Of a stretch of DNA of 64,000 nt, positions 34,904-44,858 are shown in pieces. Below the pieces are notes generated by a model that was not told the origin of the DNA, searched no databases, and saw nothing but the letters and a program-made list of their open reading frames with translations. This stretch comes from Paenibacillus sp. 1781tsa1 (GTDB taxonomy: Bacteria; Bacillota; Bacilli; Paenibacillales; Paenibacillaceae): positions 868,001 to 932,000 of the forward strand of contig NZ_JAMYWY010000001.1 in NCBI RefSeq assembly GCF_024159265.1. The letters are read 5' to 3'. The position numbers and the translations under genes are program-made. Position 1 is the stretch's first letter, and each line of letters opens with the position of its first letter.

Positions 34904-37900
34904 ATGCGACGAAACAAAATCATTCGGATAATCGCAACGTTGATGGCCATGGTCATGCTGATCAGCGTCTTGCCGCTTCACATCGCGGCAGCGGCCGTTT
35001 CCTCAGCGGGAACGACATCCATTAAGAACGGATTTATCAAGGTAACAGTGGACAATGCAAGTGGGCGCTTCAGTATTCGGACAGAAGATGGCCAGCCGAT
35101 CCGCAAAAAGGATAACGGCGTGGATATGATCTTTGGTGGAGATAACCCGGAGACGTCGTTCACAACATTCCGCATTAACGGAACGGATCTGATCTTCGGT
35201 AATCCTTACAAAATGGCACCAAACTGGACCTCGGAGGTTACGCCTCCGAAGGTCGTTACGGGAAGTGACGGTACCCAGAGTCTGGTTACCGTATGGACCG
35301 TGCAAGGCATTCGCATTAGCCAAGTGATCACTTTGCTGTTGAAGGAAGACAAGGATCAGGGTGGTAATGCGCGTGTTCAATATCTGGTGGACAACACGAC
35401 AAATGCCAAGGTAGAGATCGGGTCACGCGTGTTGCTGGACACGTCGGTTGGTGGCAATGACGGCCCGGCCTTCCAGATCGGGCAGAATTATTCCGTTCCA
35501 CTGACCGTGGAGCGAAAGCTGGTTCATGAGCCAGAGAAGCTCGGATATGACAAAAACGTGGACGAACAGGCTTACAATCTGCATAAATTGCCTCCTTACT
35601 GGGTGATGCGGGACAAGCTTGATCTGAGCAATCCGCTGGCGACGAATGTAATTGCCTATGGATTTAACAACTTGTTCGAAGGCGGCATTAATATCGTTGA
35701 TGAAATGGTGGTTGGGCATTGGGCCAATCTCGCTGGAACGAAATGGGAGTATGAACCGAACGAGAATCTCGACTTTACGCAGGATACGAATGATTACGGC
35801 ACAGCCGATACGGCCGTAGCTTTCTACTGGGAACCTGATACCATTCAGGCTGGCGGCCAGCACTCGTATGAACTGGTGTACGGTTTGGGGGAAATTGTAT
35901 CCCCGGAGAAGGTATTCGATGTTCGTTTCCTTGATCCAACCCAGAAGCTGGAGACGAATGAAGAAGAGACAGGTTATGTCAATGACGGCGTGTTCGAAGT
36001 GAACACGGAGATCGAAAACCTGGAGATGTTCAGCATGAACCATAGCCAGATTGATGTGACTTTGACACTGGAGAATGGGTTAAGCTTCGTAGATGAAGAT
36101 GGTAAGGAACTCAATACAACGAGTCAGAAGCTCACCTTCCGCAAAGATGTTCCACCGGAACAAGCGGCACAGGGCATTGAGTTCATTCCGTATAAACCGG
36201 GCGAAGTTGTCGCTGCCAAATGGCGGGTAAAGGGTACAGGCAAAGCCTGGCCTTCAACGCGCCAGTACATGGTGACGGTGAGCAGCCCGGAGACAGAGAA
36301 GAAACTGGAGACGGCGGTTAGCGAGAGCGAAGGGCTCCCGGAATCGGAGATTCGTGCAGTATATGAATCGTCGAGAGCAGGTTTTATTTTCCTGCCACCG
36401 GTTGGCGAGTTAAGAAAGACGTTGGTCTACGCTATGTCACCGGAGGAAGCGTACAGCAAGGACGAGAAGTACATCACGCTAAATGTGTCCAATATTGCTG
36501 CATATAATGTCGGAAATGAAGCAACATCTACTGCTGCTAACTTTGACATGTATCTGGTGAACGTGAAGAACGGGGATCGTTACAAAGTGCCGGTGACCCG
36601 ATCCGTAACGTCCCAGCCGCTTGGCAACGGGTTCGCGGGAGATTTGAAGCTGGTGTATCGCGGTGGTGAAAAGGTGAAGGTGGACGGTACAACGCTCGAA
36701 GTGCTGAACGACGCAATCTTGCCGCTGGGTGAATATGCCGTGCAGGTGGACTATCGGGATAAATCGATCCCCGAGCTGGCCGAAGCGCTGAGCTTTAAGA
36801 CAGACCAGACCTTTGCAATAACCGAAAACGAAGAGAACATGGTTCGCAAAGCGGGTATTCTCGCTGTATATAAAACTAAATTAGATCTAAATGCAGGTGC
36901 TGGTGAGAAAGCGACGTTTGCCAGCGTGCTGCCATGGACGTACGGTAACCTGACGGACGCGCAGTTCAAAACAAAACTGGATCAGGATCGGGCGAGGCTC
37001 ACTGCTGCCAAGCAGGAAATGGTAGCCGCTTCACGCAAGCTGGACCCCGCCCTGGATATAGCCGGAGCTATCGACGCATCAGCTTCTCCGGTATATGCGG
37101 TCCAAACATTCGAAAATGAAGCAGCATTCGAAACATTCAAAAAAGGACTTGATGATGATATCGAGCAGGAGGTTGTTCTGGAAGTACGCGGTAAGATCGT
37201 GCAGTCCGGTACGGGGGCAAACGCCCAATACACGGTTCAATCGGACACAGAACCTGCAATTCTCAACAAGAGTGTAGCTTACAGCGGGAAAGACCTCACC
37301 ATCTCAACAGGGAATTTCCCGCTCGCCAAAGATTTGAGGGCAAATACGGATACGCCGTTCTTGCAGGCCCTCTTTGTAGGGGGAGACGGTACGCTAAGCG
37401 TGGCGAACAGTGGATTCGTGTTCCATTCGGGCGAGTGGACTGTTGATTTCTATAACGGATTCGATAAGTCACTCGGCACGGAATCGAAGCTGACGGATGA
37501 AGAGCAGGCATGGGAAGAAGGACGGAATCCAGAAGACCCTACCTTGAACGGCACCCTGACATGGGCGAATGGTATGCTGGGCGATGCGCTCAATCCATAC
37601 CGCAATCTACTTGTCTCCTATGTGTACTTTAATAAACATACGTTGTTTTCAACACCGACCTTCTCGCTGAATGGCTTTGGATTGAAACTCAATGACTTCG
37701 TGCTTCGGCAGGATGGTGTGTCTTTCGGTGGTGCCATGAAGATGTTCATTGTAAATGGGGAAGTAAGCAACGTCATGTTCAACCAATCGGGCTTCGTGGG
37801 CATCGATTCTTCACTGGCGTTTGAATTGGATAATAGAATTGGTTTGTTCAAACCGGACTCCGAGGATAGTGTAAAAGGCGGTATCAATGTTACGCATTAT

Positions 37901-40900
37901 AAAGACCCGAATAAATACGGTGTCATGAATTCGTATGGTGTTAACTTCGAGGCCAAACTGGAGAACTTGTTCTCTATTAGTGCGGAACTTGCCTTCAAAC
38001 GGGTTCCCGACGGACGGATTATTCCGGACGTTATTGCTTTTGGATCGGACCTTCCTGATCCGGGCATCATGATCAATCCGGCTACCAAAATCTCAAGTCT
38101 TCGCGGGGCCATCCGTGAACTTGCGATGACGATTGCCGGTGGTACCGAGCGCTTGCCCCTGACGCTGGAGGCAGGCATCGACATGGAGCTGGGACAGAAG
38201 CCAGCTGTTTTCTCAGGTAGTGTAGACCTGACACTCAAAGCTACCGGATTCAAAGTGGTGGGTAAACTCGGCTTTGGTGAAGGCAGCAAAGTCATCCCGA
38301 TGTTGACGGAAGCCCTTGTTCAGACCCAATGGGCCAGCCCGATGTTTATCCGAGCCAGGGCACAGATTGATGTCGGTGGATGGGATATCATCGTGGGCAG
38401 CGCCAGCCTCTTTATCGGCGAGAACCTGGAGAAGGGACGAGTCGATTTTGAAGGTATGGTTAGCTCCAAAATACAGATACCAAGTTCCGTGCCAGTTGTC
38501 GGCGGTTTAGGATTTGGAACCCGTGCAGGCGTGAATAACGATGAACTGTGGGCAGGGATTTCCTTGTTATTCCTCACCCTGGGCATCAAATATTACTGGG
38601 GCGGCGGCATCTCATTCATGACCGATGGATCGGCATTGGATAACGAGGCACTCGCACACCTGTCGATTAATGATCCAGAACAGGGTCCGCGCCTGTTACA
38701 GATCGGAACGGGAATCGAGACGCTTGCGACCTCGTGGGAGAATGAGGAACCTGAGCGTTACGAGATTCGGTATACCGCCGTTGGGGACGGCATTGATATG
38801 ATCGAGGATAGCTCGCAAAACCTCGGCATTGGCGGCATTCGTACGTCCAATGGAGGGAAAACGCATGTGATCCCGATGAGTGGAGTGACAGGGGATGCAC
38901 TCCTTGAATTAGAGTATTTTACAACAACCAGACCTAACCTGACTCTGAAGCGTGACGACGGAAGCACGTACGATATCGTGTACGGAGAAGCAACCGACAA
39001 GAACGCAACCGCATTCGAGCAGATTATCAAAGCACCTAAAGAGGGTGATCTGAAGAGCGACGGTTCAGCAGTCACCAAAAAAGAAGAGCTTCAGGGAACG
39101 GATATCCGTCGGATCTATGTAGCCATTCCACAGGAAGATGCAAAAACGGGAAGCTGGACGCTGACGTCCAGTCAATCGGTCAAATCCAAACTGATGAACA
39201 TTCCGGTACTTCCGGAACTGTCCTCGACTGAACTTGCAGTAGATACACAGGATGCGGACCAATTCACAGCAACTTGGACCGTGGACAACGCTTCGCCTGG
39301 AGATACGGTTGATCTGTATCTGTCTTCGGACCGTTTACAGGCAACGCCTACACCGGATGAATCCGTTGATCCGGGGATCATGATTGCCAAAGGCATAGAG
39401 ATCGAAAGCGCCGATATTGGTGTAGACGGTCGTGCATCCGGCGAGATGACCTTTGACGTGAAGAAGATTGCATACCTCGGCGGAGCAGATCTTCGTGGTT
39501 TGCTGCAACAAGGGACATATTATCTGCGTACGGAACTGAAAACGGATATGGCATTCTCTGTCTTATCATCACAGGAAGGGTATACTCTTGTAGATCCGTT
39601 TGCTCCGAACGCCGTGCCAGTAGTGGATACGAGAAGTATCGGTAACGGGCAGTTCGAGGTCGCCTTCCCGGCGATCACCAAAACAGCAGAAGAAGAAGCG
39701 GAGGAGTTCACTTATATCCTGACCGCATCGGATGAGCAAGGACATCTGTATGACCCGTTCGGCGAGGAAGGATATAGTGAATCCGACTTGAAAGCTACGC
39801 TCAAGGACGGCAAGTATCATGTGACCGTTGGTGGATGGAATAAACTGGGAACACCGAAGCTGGGTGCAGACGGCAAAGTGCTGCGCAATACAGACGGTAC
39901 GATTGCCATGGAGGATACAGAGTCACGCCATTCCGGACTGGAGCCGGGCAAATCGTATCGCATCGGCGTTACGGTTGCACGCAAACCGGCTTCGGACGAG
40001 CAAACGAATCTTCGACTATCCACTACAACGTATAGTGGGTCGAAGCTGCTTCCTGCCCCTACAGGGCCAGTGCTTTCGCTCGATAACAAACAAGTGGTCA
40101 ACAACAAATACGAGGTTGTTACAAGTTCGAATCAGGTGACCGTGAATGTGACTTCGAATCAGCCAAACGTGGTTGTAGAGGCTTCGACGGACGATGGTTC
40201 GCTCGGCACGACGAACCTTGCAACATCAGACAAGTTGAAGTTCAACTTTGAGGTAGATGGTGTATACGCCGTCCAGCTCAAAGCTCGGAATACCAGCACA
40301 GGGGATACGTCAGTCACGATGCTGTACATTACGATTGATACGACGGCTCCGATGATCTATCTGGATTCGCCTTCACAAGGGGATCGGGCACAGGGAGGTG
40401 TTGCGCTCGTAGAGGGCACAACAATGACCGATGCCCAAGTTACCGTAACGGATGCCGATAGTGATCAAGAATTGGCACAGTTCAAACCGGACGAGAATGG
40501 AGTCTTTAAGCATGAGGTGCCGATTGATACGAACCGCATGAAGACCCGTCTCCGAATTAAAACCGAGGACGCGGCAGGCAATGTGAACTCTGCCGTTGTC
40601 GAGGTACTGAACGGCGACTTCAAGCTGCCGCGCAGACTAAAACTGGTTATGCCGGAAGAACTTGTTGCTGGTGGAGAACAAGCTGCGGTTCAGACTTATG
40701 TGGAGTATACGGATGGGACTCGTGAACTGGTAGACAACGAGAGCATCACCTACAGTGTGGTTATGGGTGAAGCGAATGCAGCCGTTCAAGATGATGGACT
40801 TCTTGACGGAAAACGTGTTGGAGCTGCTTTAATCCAGGCCGATTATGCATGGCAAGGTACGGAGCTTAGCACGACGGATATCGTATCCGTTGTTGCACCG

Positions 40901-42595
40901 AAGACGGGAGCTGCGCCACCGGATTACATGGATACGATGAAAGCATCCACAATCGGAACGGGCAAAAAGGGAGAGACACGTGTCTCGATCAGCGCTGCCG
41001 GACACAAAGGTAACATGGTTGGAAGTGAACTAGCGTACCGCATCTTTGTGGACAAATCCCAAGCCATGCTGCCAACGTTTGAACAGGATATCAGTGGATG
41101 GAACACGCTGCCTTCCGACAAAATTATCAAAGCAAAACCAGGCGAGTGGGTTGTTATCGCCAAACGTACAATCAGTGAGCCGAAACTTGCAACAGCCTCC
41201 TCTGCTGCCGTGAAGGTGAATGAGCGAATTTCTTCAAGCGTGGAACCAAGCGAGCCAAGCTCAGGCGGCAGCAAACCGCCGGCATCGAACGTGCCTGTAG
41301 GTCCATTGACGGTGGGTGGCGTAGCCATCGATAGTGCCGTTGGAGGTAAAGACATGAAGATACCGCTGGAACTAGATGGAGTACAGAAGGAAGGATTGTT
41401 GTTGGTCGATGTCACACCAGGCGTAAGTGGTCCAACTGTGGTTGCTCATCCTGTTCGGGAAGCGCTGCTTGATGCAGCCAAGCAAGGACAGCGAATCGGT
41501 CTGCATGTTGCGGGCCAACTAGAGCAACTGCGCTTCGAACTGGATGCTGAACTTATTAAACAACTCGCTGCCAAAAACATTTCGTTGGATTTGGAAAGCG
41601 ATTGGGGCAGCTACCGTTTGGATTGGAATGCCATCGATCTGAAGGCACTCGAAGCAGCGTTCCCGGCGCAAAAGGCCGAGGATATCAAAGTAAGCTTGAA
41701 TGTAGGCAAACCGGATCAGGCATACGAACAGCTTGCTGCAAAGCTTGCTAATGAAGGACGCACGATCCCAAGAGGAACCCCGGTTGCCTTCAACATGACG
41801 GCGAGTGATGGTACCAAGTCAGTCGCGATCGATAAGCTTTTGAAAATGACCACGAAAGAGCTTTATTTGCCCGTCGGAGAGGACGAGCGTTCCGTATCGA
41901 CCGTGGTTGTTCTTGATACTGATGGAAGCTTGCGGCATGTGCCTACACGCTTCGAGGTGCGGGAAGGCCGGATGGTTGCCATCGTTAGCAGTATGACCAA
42001 CAGCGTATACTTGCCGATCCGATATATCGCTTCGTTTAGCGACATGAAGAGTCACTGGGCAAGCGAAGCTGTTCACGATCTGGCATCGCGTCTGGTTGTA
42101 AATGGCGTGTCATCTGCCCGCTATGAGCCTTCGCGCAGCATGACTCGGGCAGAGCTTGCTGCATTGATGGTGAGGGCCTTTGGACTGAAGCCAGACAAAG
42201 GTGCAAGTTCACCATTCGCAGATGTTAAGTCAGCGGATTGGTACAACGATGTGGTGCAGACTGCAACTGCCTACGGCTTGATGACGGGCTACAGCGGTAA
42301 CCGTTTCGGTCCACAGGATGCCATGACTCGCGAGCAAGTGATGGTCATGCTGATCCGTGCATACGAGATGGCAGGACATACTGCGCCAGCTGCGAGTAGT
42401 GCAGCTAATAGCCTTGAAGGTTATACCGATACATCAACGTTGTCTGATTGGGCCAAAGACAGTGCCGCACAAGCAGTGAAGCTGGGTCTGATTCAAGGCA
42501 AATCGGCAACGACACTTGAGCCCAAAGCTCCGGTAACTCGTGCCGAGATGGCGACTCTTGTCCGCAGATTGCTTGTGGAGCTGGATTTGCTGTAA
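34904..42595 (+). CDS. Giant S-layer-anchored surface protein (2563 aa, 3 SLH)
   Basis: A 2563-residue secreted protein with a signal peptide (IIATLMAMVMLISVLP, cut near HIAAAA). Three SLH domains at about 2376-2430, 2440-2495 and 2505-2560 (FSDMKSHWASEAV; FADVKSADWYNDVV; DTSTLSDWAKDSA) should bind pyruvylated secondary cell-wall polymer. A Ser/Pro/Gly linker lies near 2110-2130. An Ig-like module (IDTTAPMIYLD) lies near 1810. The long N-terminal region matches no domain I can name. GGAAGGGG lies before the ATG. It closes the protease / giant-protein operon and is followed by a strong terminator. Confidence 0.88.
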   Translation: MRRNKIIRIIATLMAMVMLISVLPLHIAAAAVSSAGTTSIKNGFIKVTVDNASGRFSIRTEDGQPIRKKDNGVDMIFGGDNPETSFTTFRINGTDLIFGNPYKMAPNWTSEVTPPKVVTGSDGTQSLVTVWTVQGIRISQVITLLLKEDKDQGGNARVQYLVDNTTNAKVEIGSRVLLDTSVGGNDGPAFQIGQNYSVPLTVERKLVHEPEKLGYDKNVDEQAYNLHKLPPYWVMRDKLDLSNPLATNVIAYGFNNLFEGGINIVDEMVVGHWANLAGTKWEYEPNENLDFTQDTNDYGTADTAVAFYWEPDTIQAGGQHSYELVYGLGEIVSPEKVFDVRFLDPTQKLETNEEETGYVNDGVFEVNTEIENLEMFSMNHSQIDVTLTLENGLSFVDEDGKELNTTSQKLTFRKDVPPEQAAQGIEFIPYKPGEVVAAKWRVKGTGKAWPSTRQYMVTVSSPETEKKLETAVSESEGLPESEIRAVYESSRAGFIFLPPVGELRKTLVYAMSPEEAYSKDEKYITLNVSNIAAYNVGNEATSTAANFDMYLVNVKNGDRYKVPVTRSVTSQPLGNGFAGDLKLVYRGGEKVKVDGTTLEVLNDAILPLGEYAVQVDYRDKSIPELAEALSFKTDQTFAITENEENMVRKAGILAVYKTKLDLNAGAGEKATFASVLPWTYGNLTDAQFKTKLDQDRARLTAAKQEMVAASRKLDPALDIAGAIDASASPVYAVQTFENEAAFETFKKGLDDDIEQEVVLEVRGKIVQSGTGANAQYTVQSDTEPAILNKSVAYSGKDLTISTGNFPLAKDLRANTDTPFLQALFVGGDGTLSVANSGFVFHSGEWTVDFYNGFDKSLGTESKLTDEEQAWEEGRNPEDPTLNGTLTWANGMLGDALNPYRNLLVSYVYFNKHTLFSTPTFSLNGFGLKLNDFVLRQDGVSFGGAMKMFIVNGEVSNVMFNQSGFVGIDSSLAFELDNRIGLFKPDSEDSVKGGINVTHYKDPNKYGVMNSYGVNFEAKLENLFSISAELAFKRVPDGRIIPDVIAFGSDLPDPGIMINPATKISSLRGAIRELAMTIAGGTERLPLTLEAGIDMELGQKPAVFSGSVDLTLKATGFKVVGKLGFGEGSKVIPMLTEALVQTQWASPMFIRARAQIDVGGWDIIVGSASLFIGENLEKGRVDFEGMVSSKIQIPSSVPVVGGLGFGTRAGVNNDELWAGISLLFLTLGIKYYWGGGISFMTDGSALDNEALAHLSINDPEQGPRLLQIGTGIETLATSWENEEPERYEIRYTAVGDGIDMIEDSSQNLGIGGIRTSNGGKTHVIPMSGVTGDALLELEYFTTTRPNLTLKRDDGSTYDIVYGEATDKNATAFEQIIKAPKEGDLKSDGSAVTKKEELQGTDIRRIYVAIPQEDAKTGSWTLTSSQSVKSKLMNIPVLPELSSTELAVDTQDADQFTATWTVDNASPGDTVDLYLSSDRLQATPTPDESVDPGIMIAKGIEIESADIGVDGRASGEMTFDVKKIAYLGGADLRGLLQQGTYYLRTELKTDMAFSVLSSQEGYTLVDPFAPNAVPVVDTRSIGNGQFEVAFPAITKTAEEEAEEFTYILTASDEQGHLYDPFGEEGYSESDLKATLKDGKYHVTVGGWNKLGTPKLGADGKVLRNTDGTIAMEDTESRHSGLEPGKSYRIGVTVARKPASDEQTNLRLSTTTYSGSKLLPAPTGPVLSLDNKQVVNNKYEVVTSSNQVTVNVTSNQPNVVVEASTDDGSLGTTNLATSDKLKFNFEVDGVYAVQLKARNTSTGDTSVTMLYITIDTTAPMIYLDSPSQGDRAQGGVALVEGTTMTDAQVTVTDADSDQELAQFKPDENGVFKHEVPIDTNRMKTRLRIKTEDAAGNVNSAVVEVLNGDFKLPRRLKLVMPEELVAGGEQAAVQTYVEYTDGTRELVDNESITYSVVMGEANAAVQDDGLLDGKRVGAALIQADYAWQGTELSTTDIVSVVAPKTGAAPPDYMDTMKASTIGTGKKGETRVSISAAGHKGNMVGSELAYRIFVDKSQAMLPTFEQDISGWNTLPSDKIIKAKPGEWVVIAKRTISEPKLATASSAAVKVNERISSSVEPSEPSSGGSKPPASNVPVGPLTVGGVAIDSAVGGKDMKIPLELDGVQKEGLLLVDVTPGVSGPTVVAHPVREALLDAAKQGQRIGLHVAGQLEQLRFELDAELIKQLAAKNISLDLESDWGSYRLDWNAIDLKALEAAFPAQKAEDIKVSLNVGKPDQAYEQLAAKLANEGRTIPRGTPVAFNMTASDGTKSVAIDKLLKMTTKELYLPVGEDERSVSTVVVLDTDGSLRHVPTRFEVREGRMVAIVSSMTNSVYLPIRYIASFSDMKSHWASEAVHDLASRLVVNGVSSARYEPSRSMTRAELAALMVRAFGLKPDKGASSPFADVKSADWYNDVVQTATAYGLMTGYSGNRFGPQDAMTREQVMVMLIRAYEMAGHTAPAASSAANSLEGYTDTSTLSDWAKDSAAQAVKLGLIQGKSATTLEPKAPVTRAEMATLVRRLLVELDLL

Positions 42596-42623
42596 ACATG
42601 AAGAAGTTGTTGTTTTGAACTGG

Positions 42624-42661
42624 AAAAAGCCCGAAAGTCATCACGACTTTCGGGCTTTTTT
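42624..42661. terminator. Terminator after the SLH protein gene
   Basis: AAAAAGCCCGAAAGTC (42624-42639) pairs perfectly with GACTTTCGGGCTTTTT (42645-42660) over a five-base loop. A and T runs in the arms allow termination in both directions; the convergent AraC gene ends nearby. Confidence 0.92.
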
Positions 42662-42706
42662 GTACCTTTTTTAGGAGGAAGTTATTTCAATATGTTAAGC
42701 ATGAAT

Positions 42707-43654
42707 TTATACCCATCCCGTATATTCCAGTATCGACGCTTTTGCAGACTGTGCTTCCGTATGAGCTGCTTTGCGCCAGGCTTTGGGTGATTCTCCCATC
42801 AGTTTGGCGAAGCAACGGTTAAAGCTGGAGATGGAGCGGAAGCCAACTTGCTCGGAGATGGACAGAATGGAGGCCTCCGTGCTTTTCAATCGCTTGCATG
42901 CCTCTTCAATTCGGGTACTGTTCAGAAAATCAAGCGGTGTGGTTCCCATAATTTCATGGAACTTGCGGCGAAAATGCGTTGTACTCAGATGACATAGATC
43001 AGCGAGGTAATCGATGGTCACAGGCATCATGTAATTTTTGGTGATAAACTCCAGCACGGGTGAGATGACCAAGTCACCTTGGAGGTCACGTTCCCGGTCC
43101 TGATTCTGCGCTGACCAGCTCTCGTTGCTTGCATGAAGTCGAAGCAGTTCGATATACAGAGACATCAACAAGCCGTACGCGCTCTCCCGATAATAGGGGG
43201 ACTGCTGCTTAATCTCTTCTACGACTGATGTTGCGAGTGTGTGAATTTTGGGATGCTGTTCCTTATTCAGAATGCAATTGGTTCCCTGAATCGCCCATAG
43301 ATTCGGTTCAATGTGACTTTGGGCTGTTTTGAGTGAATGGCGGAAGAGTTCTTCCGGTGAAAAAAAGATATAAGCCCACAGGCTGGCTTTATTCGGTGAA
43401 CTGTATGTGGTATGCGGAAGGTAGCGGGGAATGAACGTGACGTCGCCTGCCCGAAAAGGCACAGATTCCCCCTTAATCTCCATGATTCCCTCATCTGAAT
43501 AACAGATGCCAATCTCCATGTGGTTATGGAAATGAAGATGCTCACTCTTGATATCGGATATTCTCCAGCGGTCTCCACTGAGTAACAGAACAGGGAAATC
43601 AATGGGCAGGCTGTAATGACGATATTCAATGACAGGTTTCTTCGGTTTGGGCAT
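42707..43654 (-). CDS. AraC family regulator of the GH105/GH112 pair
   Basis: A 315-residue regulator. The cupin sensor is in residues ~25-110 (EHLHFHNHMEIGICYSDEG; VPFRAGDVTFIPRYLPHTT), and the two helix-turn-helix motifs are in residues ~195-300 (TIDYLADLCHLSTTHFRRKF; SISEQVGFRSISSFNRCFAK). It is divergent from the GH105-like gene with a shared 171-base region, the usual place for a local activator. The sensed molecule is probably a pectin-derived sugar, inferred from those neighbours. Confidence 0.9.
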   Translation of the reverse strand: MPKPKKPVIEYRHYSLPIDFPVLLLSGDRWRISDIKSEHLHFHNHMEIGICYSDEGIMEIKGESVPFRAGDVTFIPRYLPHTTYSSPNKASLWAYIFFSPEELFRHSLKTAQSHIEPNLWAIQGTNCILNKEQHPKIHTLATSVVEEIKQQSPYYRESAYGLLMSLYIELLRLHASNESWSAQNQDRERDLQGDLVISPVLEFITKNYMMPVTIDYLADLCHLSTTHFRRKFHEIMGTTPLDFLNSTRIEEACKRLKSTEASILSISEQVGFRSISSFNRCFAKLMGESPKAWRKAAHTEAQSAKASILEYTGWV

Positions 43655-43748
43655 TTTTGCAGGCTCCCATGTATAAATAATTGAAATTGCGCAGTTTTGT
43701 TGTGAATATGCTTAGATTGAGACTATTTTACTGCGTACAATGGAATAA

Positions 43749-43761
43749 GTAAAGCGTTTAC
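43749..43761 (+). promoter_or_regulatory. cre-like inverted repeat before the GH105 gene
   Basis: GTAAAGCGTTTAC is a perfect GTAAA/TTTAC inverted repeat around GCG, close to CcpA-type operators but departing from the consensus at its outer bases. It lies 65 bases before the GH105 start and would fit catabolite repression or a LacI-family regulator. Confidence 0.4.
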
Positions 43762-43825
43762 AAAAATGGACGGACACCTCTCAGGGTGCACTTGGGGGCG
43801 TGTGCACAGGGAGAGGGGAATAACA

Positions 43826-44845
43826 ATGCTTCAAGTGAAATATGACCGAGAACAGATTCTGCACGTAATCGAGAATGTTACCAAGAAAACACTGGATATG
43901 GATCTAACATGGGATTGGCCCGGCGGTGTGGCCTATTATGGTGTATCCAGAGCCTATCAAACGACAGGCAACCAAGAAATCCTGGACAGGCTGGTGAAAT
44001 GGGCGGACGAATACATCGAGCTGGGTCTGCCAAGTTGGACTGTAAATACATGTGCCATGGGTCATGTGCTCATCACTTTATATGAAGAAACCGGGGATCA
44101 GAAATATTGGGATATTGTCCTCAGCAAAGTCGATTATCTCCAAAACCATGCGCTTCGCTTTGGAGACCATGTGCTTCAGCATACAGTATCCGTGTCCAAT
44201 GATTTTCCGGAACAGGCTTGGGCGGACACCTTGTTTATGGCGGCATTTTTCCTGCTCCGCGTAGGTAGCAAATTAAAGGATGAAGCCATGATTCAAGATG
44301 CGCTGAATCAGTATTACTGGCATATCAAGTACCTTCAAGATCCGAGCAGCAGTCTGTGGTATCACGGCTATAACAATATCAACAAGGATCATATGTCCGG
44401 ATTTTACTGGGGGAGAGCGAACGCTTGGGGCGCCTATACAATGTCTCAGGTGAAACCGCAACTGAAAGACTGGTATCTGTATCCGCAATGTATGGATGTA
44501 GAGTGTGCCCTTCGCGATCAGTTGGCGGCTCTCAAGCTGGTGCAGACCGAGAATGGCTTGTGGCGTACGGTTTTGGATGACGAAGATTCGTATGAAGAGG
44601 TGTCGGCTTCCGCTGGTATTGCAGCGGCAATGATCAATAACGGTAATCCACTGCATACCAAATACGTGCAAAAGGCACTGGAGGGCATCCTGAACAACAT
44701 TAGCGAAGATGGACGCGTGCTTGGTGTATCTGGCGGTACGGCGGTGATGAAGGATCGGGATGGCTATCGCAATATTCCTAAAGACTGGATTCAGGGCTGG
44801 GGTCAGGGCCTGGCACTTGCTTTTCTGTCCGATATGTTGAGATAG
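43826..44845 (+). CDS. GH105/GH88-like unsaturated glycuronyl hydrolase
   Basis: A 339-residue alpha/alpha-barrel protein resembling YteR/YesR, which remove the unsaturated galacturonyl residue left by rhamnogalacturonan lyases. YWGRANAWGAYTM, the WADTLFMAAFFLLR segment with the probable catalytic Asp, and the C-terminal DWIQGWGQGLALAF fit the family. There is no signal peptide, so it acts on imported fragments. The start at 43826 is preferred because GAGAGGGG lies eight bases upstream; the frame extends 20 codons further without a good site. The GH112 gene follows after 13 bases, and the two products would act in sequence. Confidence 0.88.
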   Translation: MLQVKYDREQILHVIENVTKKTLDMDLTWDWPGGVAYYGVSRAYQTTGNQEILDRLVKWADEYIELGLPSWTVNTCAMGHVLITLYEETGDQKYWDIVLSKVDYLQNHALRFGDHVLQHTVSVSNDFPEQAWADTLFMAAFFLLRVGSKLKDEAMIQDALNQYYWHIKYLQDPSSSLWYHGYNNINKDHMSGFYWGRANAWGAYTMSQVKPQLKDWYLYPQCMDVECALRDQLAALKLVQTENGLWRTVLDDEDSYEEVSASAGIAAAMINNGNPLHTKYVQKALEGILNNISEDGRVLGVSGGTAVMKDRDGYRNIPKDWIQGWGQGLALAFLSDMLR

Positions 44846-44858
44846 GGAGGGAACCCAA

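Noticed and set aside
35423..36043. Open frame of 206 codons opposite the 2563-aa protein gene
   Set aside because: It is an antisense shadow within a continuous real reading frame.
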